This document shows positions 50,886-62,370 of a DNA stretch of 64,000 nucleotides, piece after piece. How positions within the stretch are numbered: the stretch's first letter is position 1; each line of letters opens with the position of its first letter. Source of the DNA: Chromobotia macracanthus (taxonomy: Eukaryota > Chordata > Actinopteri > Cypriniformes > Botiidae); assembly GCA_036877525.1 (NCBI GenBank), contig JAZGTH010000072.1:1922001-1986000 (forward strand). The letters are read 5' to 3'. The position numbers and the translations under genes are program-made. The notes beneath the pieces were generated by a model, which made no database searches, was not told the origin of the DNA, and saw only the letters and a list, made by a program, of their open reading frames with translations.

Positions 50886-51383
50886 AGAAGAATAAGCTAC
50901 AATCTCACATTAAACAGTTACTAAATCAAACATATCTTTGGTCAGGATTGGATGCACAGCTGATCAGTGTCAGAAAGATTTTCAGATTTTCAAAATTAAT
51001 TTCACAGATGACTGTAAATACCTGTTACCTGTTAAAAAACATTATCATCATGCGAAACATTTTTCATGAGTGTATTATTAGAGATCAGTGGCATCTAACA
51101 TCTTTTGTTTGTTGCTTTAGAAAGATTTGTTTGTATTATTTATGGATTTATTTACAGTCTTACGTCACAGAGTATATTTACATAGCGCCCGCGCACTTTC
51201 GTTAGTGTAGGATTAAAACAAGCTCTGTCCTAGCTAAACCATGCTAAACATGTTTCATTAAAATATAAAAATGATTATATTTAAATTACATTTATTAGAC
51301 GTCATTGACTGATGCTCTCATGTTTTCATCGGTGATTATGGAAAGTGCTGATCGCATGTGAGGTAAAAACAACAGCTGATCGG
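50886..51383. other. Short intergenic stretch left of the mipep relic
   Basis: AT-rich DNA with no exon or repeat that I can name. If the mipep relic once had a promoter it would have been here, but only weak CpG content near 51180-51200 hints at it. Confidence 0.4.
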
Positions 51384-53696
51384 TCTGCTGCCGGGGCGGC
51401 TTTTAATGCCCAGCAGAGACGAGTGGATTATTTACAGAGAAATGTGGTATGTCTTATCATTTGCAAAATATTATAATTAACATATTAATCCTAACTCCTG
51501 ATGGTTTGGACCAAGTAAACAATCTCAGAGTTTGGAGCTTTGTATTTGTCTGCCTGTCTCTTTAAATTGAAAGTGCTGTATTGCATGAGTTTAAGGGGTT
51601 ATGGGCTTGTATATCATTCATCCCCAATAAATGGGGTTTATTTATATGTTATGTCTGTGTATATGTATGCTGTGTACTATGGCTTTGTATATGTATTTGT
51701 AAAGTGTTTGTAGTTTAGCTAAACATAATGAAAGTGTCTCTCTCTTTGTTGTCAGGGTCTGTTTGGAGTTTCCAGGGAAATTTCCAGGGAAGTTTCACCT
51801 TGTGTAAGTGGCTGACCTGGTAAGCGCAACATCATCTCATTTGTACATCTACATGATGGGAAATTTAGAGCTCAGGTCAAGTTTAAATCCTGTATGGACA
51901 GCAAACCAAGTAGTTTACCTTAGTATATTCATGGACAATGTGAACTCATGAATGTAATTTTGTTGGTGTAATATAAAGGTGGATGATGAGAATTTTGTTT
52001 AGATTCCTAGTATTTTGTTGCAGGCAGATTTCATCAGTGGCTTATTAAGATGCTGCTTTCCATGAGGCAGCTGAGAAGACCTGCGTTGGCATAGGAACTG
52101 TTGAGGAAAAGTGTCTATCAGTCTAAAGATGTTTAAGGTTATTTCTGCTTTACGTTAACATTTAATTACTGTTAAATTGTTACCATTAAGTTTTTATTTT
52201 TGTTGGTGTGTGTGTTACTGACTTAATACAAATGTCGATTTGTGTCAGAACCTGAACAATTTGTTGGAAAACGAGGCTGTTTTGGCTACGGTGGACCCAG
52301 ACACAAGGCATGTGGACTTAAAATGTAAGTCATTTGAACATGATTCTATTGATGTGATTCTTTTTAATGTGTTGTGATGGTGTCTTAGGAGAGTTGCAGA
52401 GCTCTTCATGTTTGGCTTTGAGATCAGTGGGACACAGCTGGATGACTCTAAGGTTTGAAAGAACAATCTTGTAAGGCTAAACCATCTTTATGAAATCTAA
52501 ATCTTATAAGTTCAAACTTAATGGGGTGATATTTGATCTTTCTTTCTGATTCATCACAGAGGAGAAAAGCTGTTGTTCTGAACATGAAGCTGCTGGATCT
52601 TTATCATGAGTTTCTGAACGGATCTCAGCTCCTGAACTGTAGGGAACCAGGTTCCAGAACACACCCACCACTGTTTCTCCAATAATGGGAACCACGTTCA
52701 GAATGGGGTGTTGTATGCGGATTCTCCTAATTAGCTGGTGCATGTAATCAAGTGATTCCATCTGTATTAATCATTATCTCTGTTTGTTACTTAAACTTAT
52801 CGCTAAGCCAAATACACTTAGTGTAGCCAATTAGTGATGGAACAAATTTTTCATAGCCCTGCGGCATGACATGTTACAGTCCACTGTTTCATAGCTGGAG
52901 AGTAGCAAGTCAGTTCTGATTGGATCACAGAGAGAACAAATAATACTAAATGCATATAATTAAACATAAAATATATTGATGCTCAAAACCATGAACCAAG
53001 CTATGTTAAATAAAATACAACCCAGACTACATTAAATACTTGCAACCAGGAAAAGATGTTTTATGTCAATTAAAATGGGTTTAGTGTGGTGAATTATTGG
53101 CCAAGGATATAAATTTAAGACAACATGATTCTAATTACTTTATGGGTAAACAATTTTGGTACTTTGTTGAGAACCATCATTTGTGTGTAAGCTGGCTATA
53201 AACTTGTGCTTTCCTTTGCTTGTTCAGTAAGCAATTTTTTAATTTCTTTGGTAGGTTCGGGAAGCTGTGTATAAAATCTTTCTGTACCCCAACACTACTC
53301 ACTTGCTTTGTCTGGATGAGCTTTTGGCTTGTAGACATGAGCTGGCAACTTTCATGGGCTGTGAGTCATTTGCACACAGAGCTTTGAAAGAAACAAAGGC
53401 TAAAACTCCAGGTAAAAACAGCTTTTAATCAGAACACCATCTGTTTGGCTTCAGATCTCACAAATCCCCTGCAGATGCAAGCACCATGTTTGACAAATTT
53501 GTTCAATTTTGTTTTTCGGAGACTGTAATGAAGTTTTTGATGCTGCTTACAGGCAGGGGCGTTTTACACAAACATGTTTCTAAATCATAATCTTTGATGT
53601 TTTACAAAGTTCATTTTTTATATTACAGGGCATCAAAGGATTTCAAGATGAGAGAAATGAAAAAGAAAATGCATTCAGCAAATCATGTAAATGTTT
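51384..53696 (+). pseudogene. mipep: Relic of mitochondrial intermediate peptidase (5' half only)
   Basis: Exon-like pieces in the order of MIPEP are separated by intron-like DNA. They are 51384-51446 (SAAGAAFNAQQRRVDYLQRN), 51756-51803 (GLFGV), 52024-52110 (DAAFHEAAEKTCVGIGTVEE), 52249-about 52308 (LLENEAVLATVDPDTR), 52389-52452 (RVAELFMFGFEISGTQLD), 52560-52737 (RRKAVVLNMKLLDLYHEFLN, later NNGNHVQNGVLYADSPN), 53255-53411 (VREAVYKIFLYPN), about 53520-53553 (ETVMKFL) and 53629-53696 (SKDFKMREMKKKMHSANH). Damage includes a frameshift near 52049, another between 52640 and 52656, a TAG at 52732-52734, and an acceptor cag changed to cgg near 53518. The second half of exon 2 is also missing, as is everything after residue about 390, including the zinc-binding HEXXH region. 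Retained introns show that it came from a gene copy, not from mRNA. No product is expected. Confidence 0.85.
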
Positions 53697-54119
53697 ATCT
53701 TGTGCAACTGATTTGACAATTTTGTTTTATTTTACTAAGCAGACAAAATGTGTCAGATCTGTTAAATATTGACTTTTTACTCTTCAGGCTCACAGATAAA
53801 CAATTGTAATTGAGATTAGTCTTGTGCAGAATCAGACCTGAAATAGGAAGCCAGTCGACTTTACAAGTCTCTTTACCATTTCACAAAGATTTGGCAAGTA
53901 ATGATTTTACTTAGTACAGTTTTAAAGTATAATGCACACGTTCACTTAAAAAAAAAATGCACACACACACAAAGTTCCATTTTGTTGTCATTTATTTACC
54001 TATACAAACACAAACAACAACTCAAGCCAGAGTGGAATCTGAAAAAAAAAAAAAAACATTAGATGGATAAACATAACCAATGGCATTTAATACAAGTAAT
54101 TAAACTGACAATCACCATG
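53697..54119. other. Gap between the mipep relic and rps25; holds the rps25 poly(A) signal
   Basis: TTTATT at 53991-53996 is AATAAA on the minus strand, about 125 bases past the rps25 stop, a normal short ribosomal-protein 3' UTR. The rest is AT-rich with an A-run at 53948-53956 and 54042-54057. Confidence 0.6.
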
Positions 54120-55138
54120 TTATGCCTCTTTCTCTGGAGCTGCCTCATCTGAGCCCTTGGTGTTTCTGGTGTAAATGACCTGAGCTCTGTGCTTGGATAC
54201 CAGCTTGATCAGACCTGACGATGATATAAACATCAAAAGTCACTCCATTGAAATTCAGCACGCACGTAAATAATACAGCACTGTCACAACTGTAAGCATT
54301 ATCATCAATTGTGCCAACTTCCATGTGTAATGACTTGTAGACAATCTAAACAGCTACACATATACACAAAGCCCTGGCAAATTAAAGTCATGAAGTGAAA
54401 TCACCACCTTTGCCAAGCAGCTCCAGCAGGGCAGCCCTGGCCAGCGAGCCTCTGATCTTCAGTCTCTCAGACACCACAGCGGGTGTGATGAGCTTGTAGT
54501 TGGGAACTTCTTTGTATAGTTTGTCATAAGTGGCCTTATCGAAGAGGACCAGGTTGTTCAGCTTATCCCTCACCTTTCCTTTGGACCACTTCTGCTCAGC
54601 AACAAACAGGCGAGATTACAAACCATACATGCAAGTACACTAACAGATAACACTGCAGGTGTCAAATGGCACCGAATCAGGTACTGAAACACCTATTTGT
54701 ACTTTTTAAACATTAATAGGGAGTCTTCAAGTACGATTTACCTTCTTCTTGGCTTTGCCTCCTGATTTGTTGACGGGGTCCTTGTCCTTTTTGGACTTGC
54801 CCGTGTCCTTCTTCTGCTTGCTATCTTTGGGCGGCTAGATTTCACAGCAAACACATATCAGGGAAGACAGAGAAACACGCACATTTACACGATTGTATTT
54901 TAATATTAATAGTTTAACACAAGCCATCGCGTGCGCGTGCTCGGGCCTCGCGCACAACGCGCGGACGGCACGGAGACGTTTCGCACCGAATAACCGTACA
55001 GAACCGCTAACGTGGCTTCCGTGCGTTACACATCGTCCCTTCGTACGTTTTAATACACCGGAGGCGCGCGGTTACGAAGCACCGGAAACCATATTTTTAA
55101 CGTTTAAGGGCGCTCGCGCACTCACCATGCTGCGGCGT
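54120..55138 (-). CDS. rps25: 40S ribosomal protein S25 (eS25)
   Basis: This is an eukaryote-specific small-subunit ribosomal protein near the E site. The four coding exons in transcript order are 55136-55138 (only the ATG, donor gtgagt), 54742-54834, 54408-54591 and 54120-54214. Phases agree and give 124 residues against 125 in human. The N-terminus is PPKDSKQKKDTGKSKKDKD, the central block KLNNLVLFDKATYDKLYKEV and the winged-helix part including VVSERLKIRGSLARAAL are close to human RPS25. The leader contains a pyrimidine tract (55149-55163) as expected for a TOP mRNA. The gene lies tail-to-tail with the mipep relic and head to tail with slc37a4 on the same strand, as in the human 11q23.3 neighbourhood. 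Confidence 0.97.
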
Positions 55139-55148
55139 CGCGAGCTGC

Positions 55149-55163
55149 GGAAGAGAAAGGAAG
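55149..55163 (-). promoter_or_regulatory. rps25: 5' TOP-like pyrimidine tract of rps25
   Basis: The minus strand reads CTTCCTTTCTCTTCC, 11-25 bases upstream of the ATG. Ribosomal-protein mRNAs normally start with C in such a tract, which links translation to mTOR. It sits in a CpG-rich stretch (about 54930-55260) that serves as the promoter. Confidence 0.65.
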
Positions 55164-55279
55164 TGGTGCGCGCGCACGTCCGCTTTGGCCGCGCGCGTTG
55201 CGACGGGTGCTGGCCGCGCGCCTTGCGGCTCTCGCGCGCGCCCTGCAGGGCAGGAGGACAACATGAGGAAGACTGAGAT

Positions 55280-56197
55280 TCATCTCAAGCTGCGTTTCTC
55301 ACCCTTGTAACTCCAATTTCAAACACAGTATTCAAAGTTTACACTTTTTATTAACTAAAACTAAGGCAACACTTTGTTGTTTTTACTAACAACAAAGTGA
55401 AACAGTTTGCTGTTTGGTTGTTGTATGATCCAGTGACAAATCGACAACATCTCAAGAGTTTTTATCACTTAAAGTAAGTAAGAAATGCCAAAAATGTTCA
55501 TTGTACGCTATGTTTCTTTGGTGGTTTTAGTATTTTAGTTGTTATTTTAACTGCATTATTTATGTTAGCTTCTTTAAAACTCCCAAACCTATTTTTCTTA
55601 AGAAACACAGTCATACGGAAACGATCATTTCTGTTGATACAAATACAGAAAACTTTTCATTATAATACATTTTAATATATACTACATTTTCATACCTTTA
55701 TACATTATAAAGGATAATGCAGCTACAGATGTTTAAAAGCAGAACAATGAATGATTCATAGTTGAACACCAGTTTTAACAGACATTTTGCAGATAATACA
55801 CAGACATAAATATTAGTAAGTCAAAGCAAACATTAATCAAAAACATTTGTGTAACACATTTTCAGTTAAAACACACTGAGTAAACAACTCTTCGTACTTA
55901 GCACGTCTGTAAACATTTATTTTGTTAAAAATCAGTACCACAGGATTTCTGTTTAAATTGTGTGAATGTGCTGTTATTGCTGCTAGAAAGAAGTCTTTCC
56001 TCAAAGAAAGTCACAGTTTCACAATGTGATACTAAAGATGAGTGTGAATACAGTTTTTTTTAAACAGGATTAAATAAACACCAGTTACACTGACATTAAA
56101 CTGAACCGTTTTTCAGGAACAGATGTCCCAACAGTCTCTGATTGGCTGAGTTCCATCACATTAGAAGATCTGATAATCTGTTAATTTTACAAAACAG
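55280..56197 (-). other. slc37a4: slc37a4 3' UTR and spacer to the rps25 promoter
   Basis: AT-rich, no exon. AATAAA on the minus strand at 55916-55921 lies about 280 bases past the slc37a4 stop, and further candidates occur nearer 55348. The end of the transcript is therefore uncertain. Confidence 0.5.
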
Positions 56198-58400
56198 TTA
56201 GTCCGTCTTTTTAGGCACATGCCCCATTTTTGTGCGCATGTTACGAACAAAGAAGAAACAAACTGTTGTTACAGCGCAGGTGACCTCTGCTACCCAGAAT
56301 GCCGTGTCCCAGCTGTAGCGTTTGGCAATGGTGCTGAATGGCAGGCCAGCAATGAATGCACCAACTAATAAAAAAACAAAAACAACAACAGTAATTCAAC
56401 AAACATTTCATTTGACCGCCACAAAACCAAAGCATGAGGAAAATATAGTATATATAAAATATAAAATATATAAATATATTTATATATTTATATATAAATA
56501 TAAACATAATATAGGGAACATTCCCAGAACATTGGCTAACATTTCTCCCAAAGTAACATTAGTAAAAAAAAAATGTTGTGTTATATATCAATTCAGTATT
56601 CTTAAGTTGTTAGTGGAACATTTTTAAAATGTTACAGAATTAAAATGTTTGAAGAATGTTCTTATAACCATGCAATAACGTTAATACAATTTTTAAATAA
56701 GTTTTAAACGTTTCGAGCTTGATGTCAAAATGATATTTTAATGTTTTGTTATTAACGTTAAGGAAACATTCTTACAACCTAAATTGTTAGGTGGGTTCAC
56801 GTAAATGCAGTTTGTAATGAAACCATTTAGTAGATTTACCATTTGCCATCAGGGCTACAATGGCATGAGATGTCCCACAGAAATTGGAGGGGGCGCTCTC
56901 GCTCGCAATCACGCCAAACAAGGCAATTGGTCCATAGGAGGAAAATCCAAACGCAGCACCAAGAATCAGAATCCAAAGCTGCAGAGAGGAAAACGTTAAA
57001 ATAGATTTAGCTTTTTGACATGAATCATTAGTAAGGACTCAAATAGTTTAAATTAGATTCTGAAGGATCTTTAGAACTCTGGACCTCTTTCTCAGAGACA
57101 CCAGTGAGAAGTGAAACTGGATGAAGTGCCAAAACCCACAGTGGTGCCTCCTGAAAAAAAGCAGACATACCCGTTTAAATCATTCAAATCCAAATACAGC
57201 TAAAACATTGCAAATGAATGGATGCAGGCTCATACAATGTAGAATACTTTAACCAAGATTTGTTAACGAACAAGCTCACCTCTGGAGCCTCGGGCGTGAT
57301 GGTGACCCGGAAGAGGTACATGGACACAGCCATGCCTCCCATCATCATGAGGAGGAGCCCATGGCGAGGGTTCCCATAGATCCCCAGCCCTTGCTGTACA
57401 AAACCAAGGTGAAGTCACTGGCAGCAAAAGATCTAAGTATACAATTACCAGGTGGAAATAAGCCTATAAATGCCCCTTTCACATCGCATCATTTACCCAC
57501 CCTTGCAACAGCCCTGTCAGACAGATATCCAGCTCCAATGCTGCCAAAAAAGCCACCGACTTCCAACGCGCTCATGTACGAACTGCCTGCGGAAAATACA
57601 AACACATCAGCATCGTCTCACAGGTCAAAACAGCACAAAAACACAGATTAAGATCTAATCACACATTGTAAAGAATTAACCTTTAACATCAAAATAAGAC
57701 TAATAATGCAAAACAGAACAACAGCTAAAGTACTAGACTCACCCATCAGAGCAGATTGGCCTTTCTCCTGCATAAGGAAGAGCTGGCCCCAGTCAGTGCA
57801 GGCGATCTTCACCCCAAACACGACCAGGTATCCCACAGACAGCACCCAGAGGTAAGGAGACAACAGGAACTCCTTTAAGGTGCTTTCATCATTAGGGGCT
57901 GGAAAGGGGGTGGAAAGGGGGAGACAGACTGAGTGGACTGACAGGAGCAGCAGCCAATATTTAATTAACAATATCTGAATATGATAGCCTACAGACTGAA
58001 CTACTGTCTGTCACTGGACAAACAGAGGTTGTTTTAATCAATGGTGCAAATTTGAGGCAGGCTGTGTTGGGAAGTGTTTACATTGCTGGGGGGAAATGAA
58101 GCCCAGCCTTGATAACACACACTTTCTTACCTCCCTTCTTCCCTTTGCCCTTTTTAGCTCCAGGCTCAATGTTGGGCAGCCCCACATCGCTTGGTTCATT
58201 CTTCACCAGAAGAAGACACATGACAGCCACGCTCATACAGATCACCCCTGACATGGACATGATGATTCTCCAGTCATAATACTGAACCATCACTGTAGTG
58301 ATGATGGGTCCTAAACTACCAGCCAGGTTCATACTGCAGCACAGGATGGCCCACCATGTCCCAAATTGAGAGGGTTCAAACCACTAAAAGTAACAAAAAC

Positions 58401-58463
<63 letters not shown>

Positions 58464-60136
58464 ATATATATATATATGTAATTGTATACAATAAGTGCAA
58501 ACATGTTTGTGTGAGAGAAGAATGAGCTTGTACTTCTGTAAAACATAATACCTTAATACATAACCAAACAATATCCAGCTAACAATTTTAGGTTGTAAGA
58601 ACGTATCTCTAACATTTCCATTAAGTAACAAAAAATGTTACAAATAGTATTCTGAATGTTCCTGAAATGTTCAAAACCGTCCAGTTTTTTAGACACTGTA
58701 TTAATGTTACAGTTTGGTTGTGAAAAGATTATTCAAATGTTTTAAAATTCTGTAACATTTTGAATGTTTTCCATATTATATATAACATTTAAAAAGTGTT
58801 CTACTAATGTTACTGCAAAAACGTTTTTGATAACTTTGAGATAACTTCTTGAGAATGTTAGCTGGGTATTTATTCTCTGTAACTCTCTGTAAACAAGTCA
58901 TGCTAAATATTTTCAATCCTGTGAATACTTCCTGTGAGTTTAATCCAAATTTTTTATTACTTAATTTTTATTTTAAAGCATGCTAAATGTAGGCATATAA
59001 GCACCGAATCACCCTCCATAATCTATGTCATTAAATTCAATGACATTCATTTTGTTGGGGACAGGCAAGTATTTCCAGGTTAGTTTAGTGCTGATAGCTA
59101 CTGCTGGCCCCTTTAATTACATTTCAGTGCATCATAATGTTCCCGGTTTGACACTTCAGATATGCGGAGACAGGTGATGCTTCTTGACTATAGACTGACA
59201 CAGCAGTTCAGCAGCAGTGAGAGTTCCCAACTATTCCTGTCACTGTGCCAACACTGAGAGACAGGTGCATGCTGACAGCTTTAAATGTGAAGAGTCAGAC
59301 ACACCAAGCACATCCTAGAGAGAGAGGATTTGTATTCAGGAACAGACTCTATCGGTAGAGGCAAATCTGCCATTTGAAAATGTAATAAAAACATTTAGTG
59401 ACAGTTCACCTACAAATTCTGTCGTTATTTATTCACACTTTGGATTAAAGCTTCTGCTGAATGAATTAATATAACTCACCCTTATGCCGCTCAAGTGAGG
59501 GTGAGTAAATGATGACTGAATCTTTGATTTTAAAATACAATCTGTTGTTCTGTGACTATTGTGGCATCAGTAATCACTCTTTTAAATCTCACCTTCCGAA
59601 GCACTTTTCCACACGGTGGCCAGCCGAAACCCTGACCAAACCCGTTCACGAACCAAAGAACGGTAAACATCATGACCGTGGAGGACCAGGAGAAGAAGAT
59701 GTTTATGACGCCCACAATGAAGAGCCCGATGGAGAAGAGCCATCGAGCGCTGATCTGATCTGAAAGCACCCCGCTGATAAACTTACTGATAGCGTAGGCA
59801 AGGGTCTGACTGCTGGTGATCAGTCCTGCATCACAGGAAACAGAAGAAGACAACCTTGAAGAACATCTTCAATGTTATGGGTGCTTGGGTGATTCTACTA
59901 CATAATCTAACTTTGCTGAGTAACAAAAACATCAGAATCTGAAAATCCCAAACCCTTATTGGATAAACCAAACACATGACACACTCACCCAGCTCTTCCT
60001 TATCCAGATCAATCTCATCCATCACTGATGGCATCAGAAATGAGAAAGTCTTTCGGTTGAAGTAATACAGCATGTAGCCCACAAACATCGAGATGAATAT
60101 AACAGTGCGGTAATATCCATAACCTGCTGCACCCAT
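56198..60136 (-). CDS. slc37a4: SLC37A4, ER glucose-6-phosphate transporter (G6PT)
   Basis: This major facilitator protein exchanges glucose-6-phosphate for phosphate across the ER membrane and supplies glucose-6-phosphatase. The nine coding exons in transcript order are 59989-60136, 59593-59825, 58131-58383, 57743-57898, 57501-57586, 57280-57393, 57085-57150, 56840-56978 and 56198-56364. AG/GT borders and phases agree. The product is 453 residues with all exons and 431 without the 66-base exon 57085-57150 (human main form 429). Landmarks are GYGYYRTVIF at the start, YYFNRKTFSF with Arg28, GVLSDQISARWLFS, GWPPCGKVLRK, CTDWGQLFL, GYLSDRAVA and the end VPKKTD, a KKXX-type ER retrieval signal like human KKAE. 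An untranslated first exon with donor gtaaag may lie near 61157-61190. Two family A MITEs sit in introns. Confidence 0.96.
56511..56796 (+). mobile_element. MITE family A, copy 9
   Basis: It starts tagggaacattcccagaaca and ends aacctaaattgttaggtggg. The terminal repeats are partly eroded. It lies in the last slc37a4 intron, antisense to the gene. Confidence 0.7.
58403..58478. repeat. (TA)n microsatellite
   Basis: A long TA run with three AATA interruptions, 20 bases upstream of the slc37a4 acceptor at 58384. Confidence 0.95.
58574..58867 (-). mobile_element. MITE family A, copy 10 (reverse orientation)
   Basis: It is bounded by ccagctaacaattttagg and gaatgttagctgggt. It lies in the slc37a4 intron between exons 58131-58383 and 59593-59825. 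Confidence 0.8.
59395..59545. repeat. MITE family B fragment
   Basis: The stretch gtgacagttcacctacaaat and the later gagggtgagtaaatgatgac are the two ends of the family brought close together. Terminal repeats are lost. It lies within an slc37a4 intron. Confidence 0.55.
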
Positions 60137-61200
60137 GATTGCGGTAGTGAGATGATGAACAACACAAGGAAAAAAATACAAATCTAGGCCAGTGCCCCAG
60201 CAACCAGCGGTTTTGGAAATCTCTCAGTGCTGAAATCTCTCAAACCTTCTCCTGTTTGAACATTAATGTTTCCATAGATCTCCAAAGATCTAATTCATTT
60301 CATATGACTTCTAAGGTGGTGTGCAGATCTTTTGAGCTTTTCCACAAGTCCTTAAATATGCATGGACCGCAGGCCGTCTCTCTCCAGCTGATATTTGCTG
60401 CTACACCTGGGAAAACAGATTTCACATTTAGTTTACTTTGCTTCCTGTGCAACTCACAACAGACCACTTGTTGCCGGCATTCAAACACGTGAGCTACAAC
60501 AAAACCTGAGAATGACTTACACTTTACCAAAGAGATTACCCCAGTATAGAACATAAGGGATATTTTCCTATGCCATCATCTAAATGCTAAAGGGTTACTT
60601 TAGTGGCCATGACATATCTAAAGTGGCTTTGGACAGCTATATGCATCTGAAACCTTATGCAGAAGTCATCTCTTAAGGGAATGTTTCTTGCAACACTGCC
60701 AAGAGCTGGGATAAAAATAGCTTTGATACGTACAGGCTCTAAACTACACGAGGGAGCATGCACTTTTTAACCTAAGAATTAAAACAAGGATTGCAACGTA
60801 AAATAAAGCTATGCAACATGTAACCGGTGGATTAAATACACGGTTTTGGCTTATGACCAGCTTTGAGGGCAGATGCACCAGCCCCGCATCATCTTGCTCT
60901 TTTAAAACGCGTGCAACAGCCTCGACATATCATATATTATATTAATGCATATGTAATAAAGCATATAATGAAGAAATAAAACTGCGCGTTGACGTGACGT
61001 CACTGCATCAAAACCCACCAAAGCCAAACGTAACTGATTATGACTTCTAAAACACTAAACATAGCACTTATCAACTATATCTAAGATCATTCTCGACATA
61101 TATTTTGTTTATACAGTTTACAGTTTTCTATTTAAGGATTATTGAATACACTTTACCTCCAACAGACCTGATCCCCGTTCAGAATTCATGCCACCGCAGG
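60137..61200 (-). promoter_or_regulatory. slc37a4: slc37a4 5' region with a consensus CRE and a possible untranslated exon
   Basis: TGACGTCA at 60995-61002 is a perfect palindromic CRE, preceded by a second TGACG half site. A donor-like GGAG|gtaaag (minus strand, exon side from 61157) suggests an untranslated first exon around 61157-61200, which would place the CRE inside intron 1. If the start is nearer the ATG, the CRE is distal promoter. Confidence 0.4.
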
Positions 61201-61885
61201 AACTCCCGCCCCAAACTTTTCTGATTGGCTGTAAATCTGATATTATAGATCGGTGGGCGGGGCCGTTCGTTTACAGCTATACGATGATGTTTTATAAGAT
61301 ATTATTGTCAATTTTTTTTGGGCTTCCATACATTATATATATATGTAGTCTATTATTCCCATTCAAATAGGAATAACTAAATTCTGAAATAAATTCTCTG
61401 AAATAAATATTTTTTAAGAAATTGTGACTTCTAATGCAGTTCTTTGAGTTAAAACTAGAGCAATATTAAACCAAATTTTCAGAAATATGATTTTAAAATG
61501 TAAAATGAATTAATTTACCTTTGTATTAATGATTGTGTAAATACATTTACCGTGGTGCGTATGATTGCACTGGACCACTAGATGGCGCTGGCAGAATACA
61601 CAAGAGCTTTATTTTCTTTTCGTACTGTTTTATTATGCGACCAGTTCCCCAAGATGCAATTTTATTCTCTTTCAGATAACACAGCAGCAATTACATCAGG
61701 CACTTTCTGTGAAGTGCAGGGAATATGAACCAGTAGGGCACATGAAAGGAATAATTCTCCATGGAGGCTGAAGTAAAAATGAGTGTGATGTCATACAGAT
61801 GAGGTTGTAAGGAGAGGCAAAAGGTTTTTTTATTGTGGTGGTCTGACATCTCCATGTTTCAGCTCTTATGTCTTCTTATCGGTGC

Positions 61886-61923
<38 letters not shown>

Positions 61924-62040
61924 CTTGCCGGGGTTTCTTTACTCTTATTTATATGATCTTGTGTGAGTGTATGTCTGTCACCTGTCTTGTATTCTTTGTT
62001 TAATCACCCAGAGAAAATACTAATATTAACATTATCTTGC
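61201..62040. other. Region upstream of slc37a4, no gene recognised
   Basis: AT-rich DNA with a (GA)n run at 61888-61919. No exon could be assigned to a known family. HYOU1 or TRAPPC4, the human neighbours of SLC37A4, are not visible. Confidence 0.5.
61888..61919. repeat. (GA)n microsatellite
   Basis: About 16 GA dinucleotides. Confidence 0.95.
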
Positions 62041-62046
62041 TTGCAG

Positions 62047-62102
62047 AATCGAAAAGAGAAGAGAATCAAGAGAAGCCATTAGCACGCTTGTACGGCATTC
62101 AG
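62047..62102 (+). other. Exon-like segment of unknown gene
   Basis: A pyrimidine-rich ttgcttgcag acceptor precedes 56 bases that end CAG|gtgaga, a strong donor. Two of the three frames are open, one reading SKREENQEKPLARLYGIQ and another IEKRRESREAISTLVRHS. I recognise neither. It may be a 5' UTR or coding exon of a gene continuing to the right, or chance. Confidence 0.25.
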
Positions 62103-62128
62103 GTGAGACTCTCATTTCCTAACTTAAA

Positions 62129-62370
62129 GTCCCCTCAAAGTTATCAGAAACGTTCTTGCCGTAACGTTAGTTGAACATTTTTAATGTCATATATCATAAA
62201 ACAAACACGTTATTGTTAAGTTGTTACGATTAAAAAATGTAAAAAAAAAAAAGCTTTCCTATGACCTAGCAATATCGTTAACACAGCGTCTGGATGTTTT
62301 AACATGAATACAACATCCAGCATTACATGCTAACGTTAGGGAAACGTTCTCACAGCCTAAAATTGTTGTG
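62129..62370 (+). mobile_element. MITE family A, copy 11
   Basis: It contains ctcaaagttatcagaaacgt, ttgccgtaacgttagttgaa and the right-end cctaaaattgtt. The left end is eroded. It directly follows the exon-like segment. Confidence 0.65.

Noticed and set aside
54893..55276. 127-codon open frame on the plus strand across the rps25 promoter
   Set aside because: It is antisense to the rps25 start in a CpG-rich stretch where stop codons are rare, and the translation is arginine-rich with no family resemblance.
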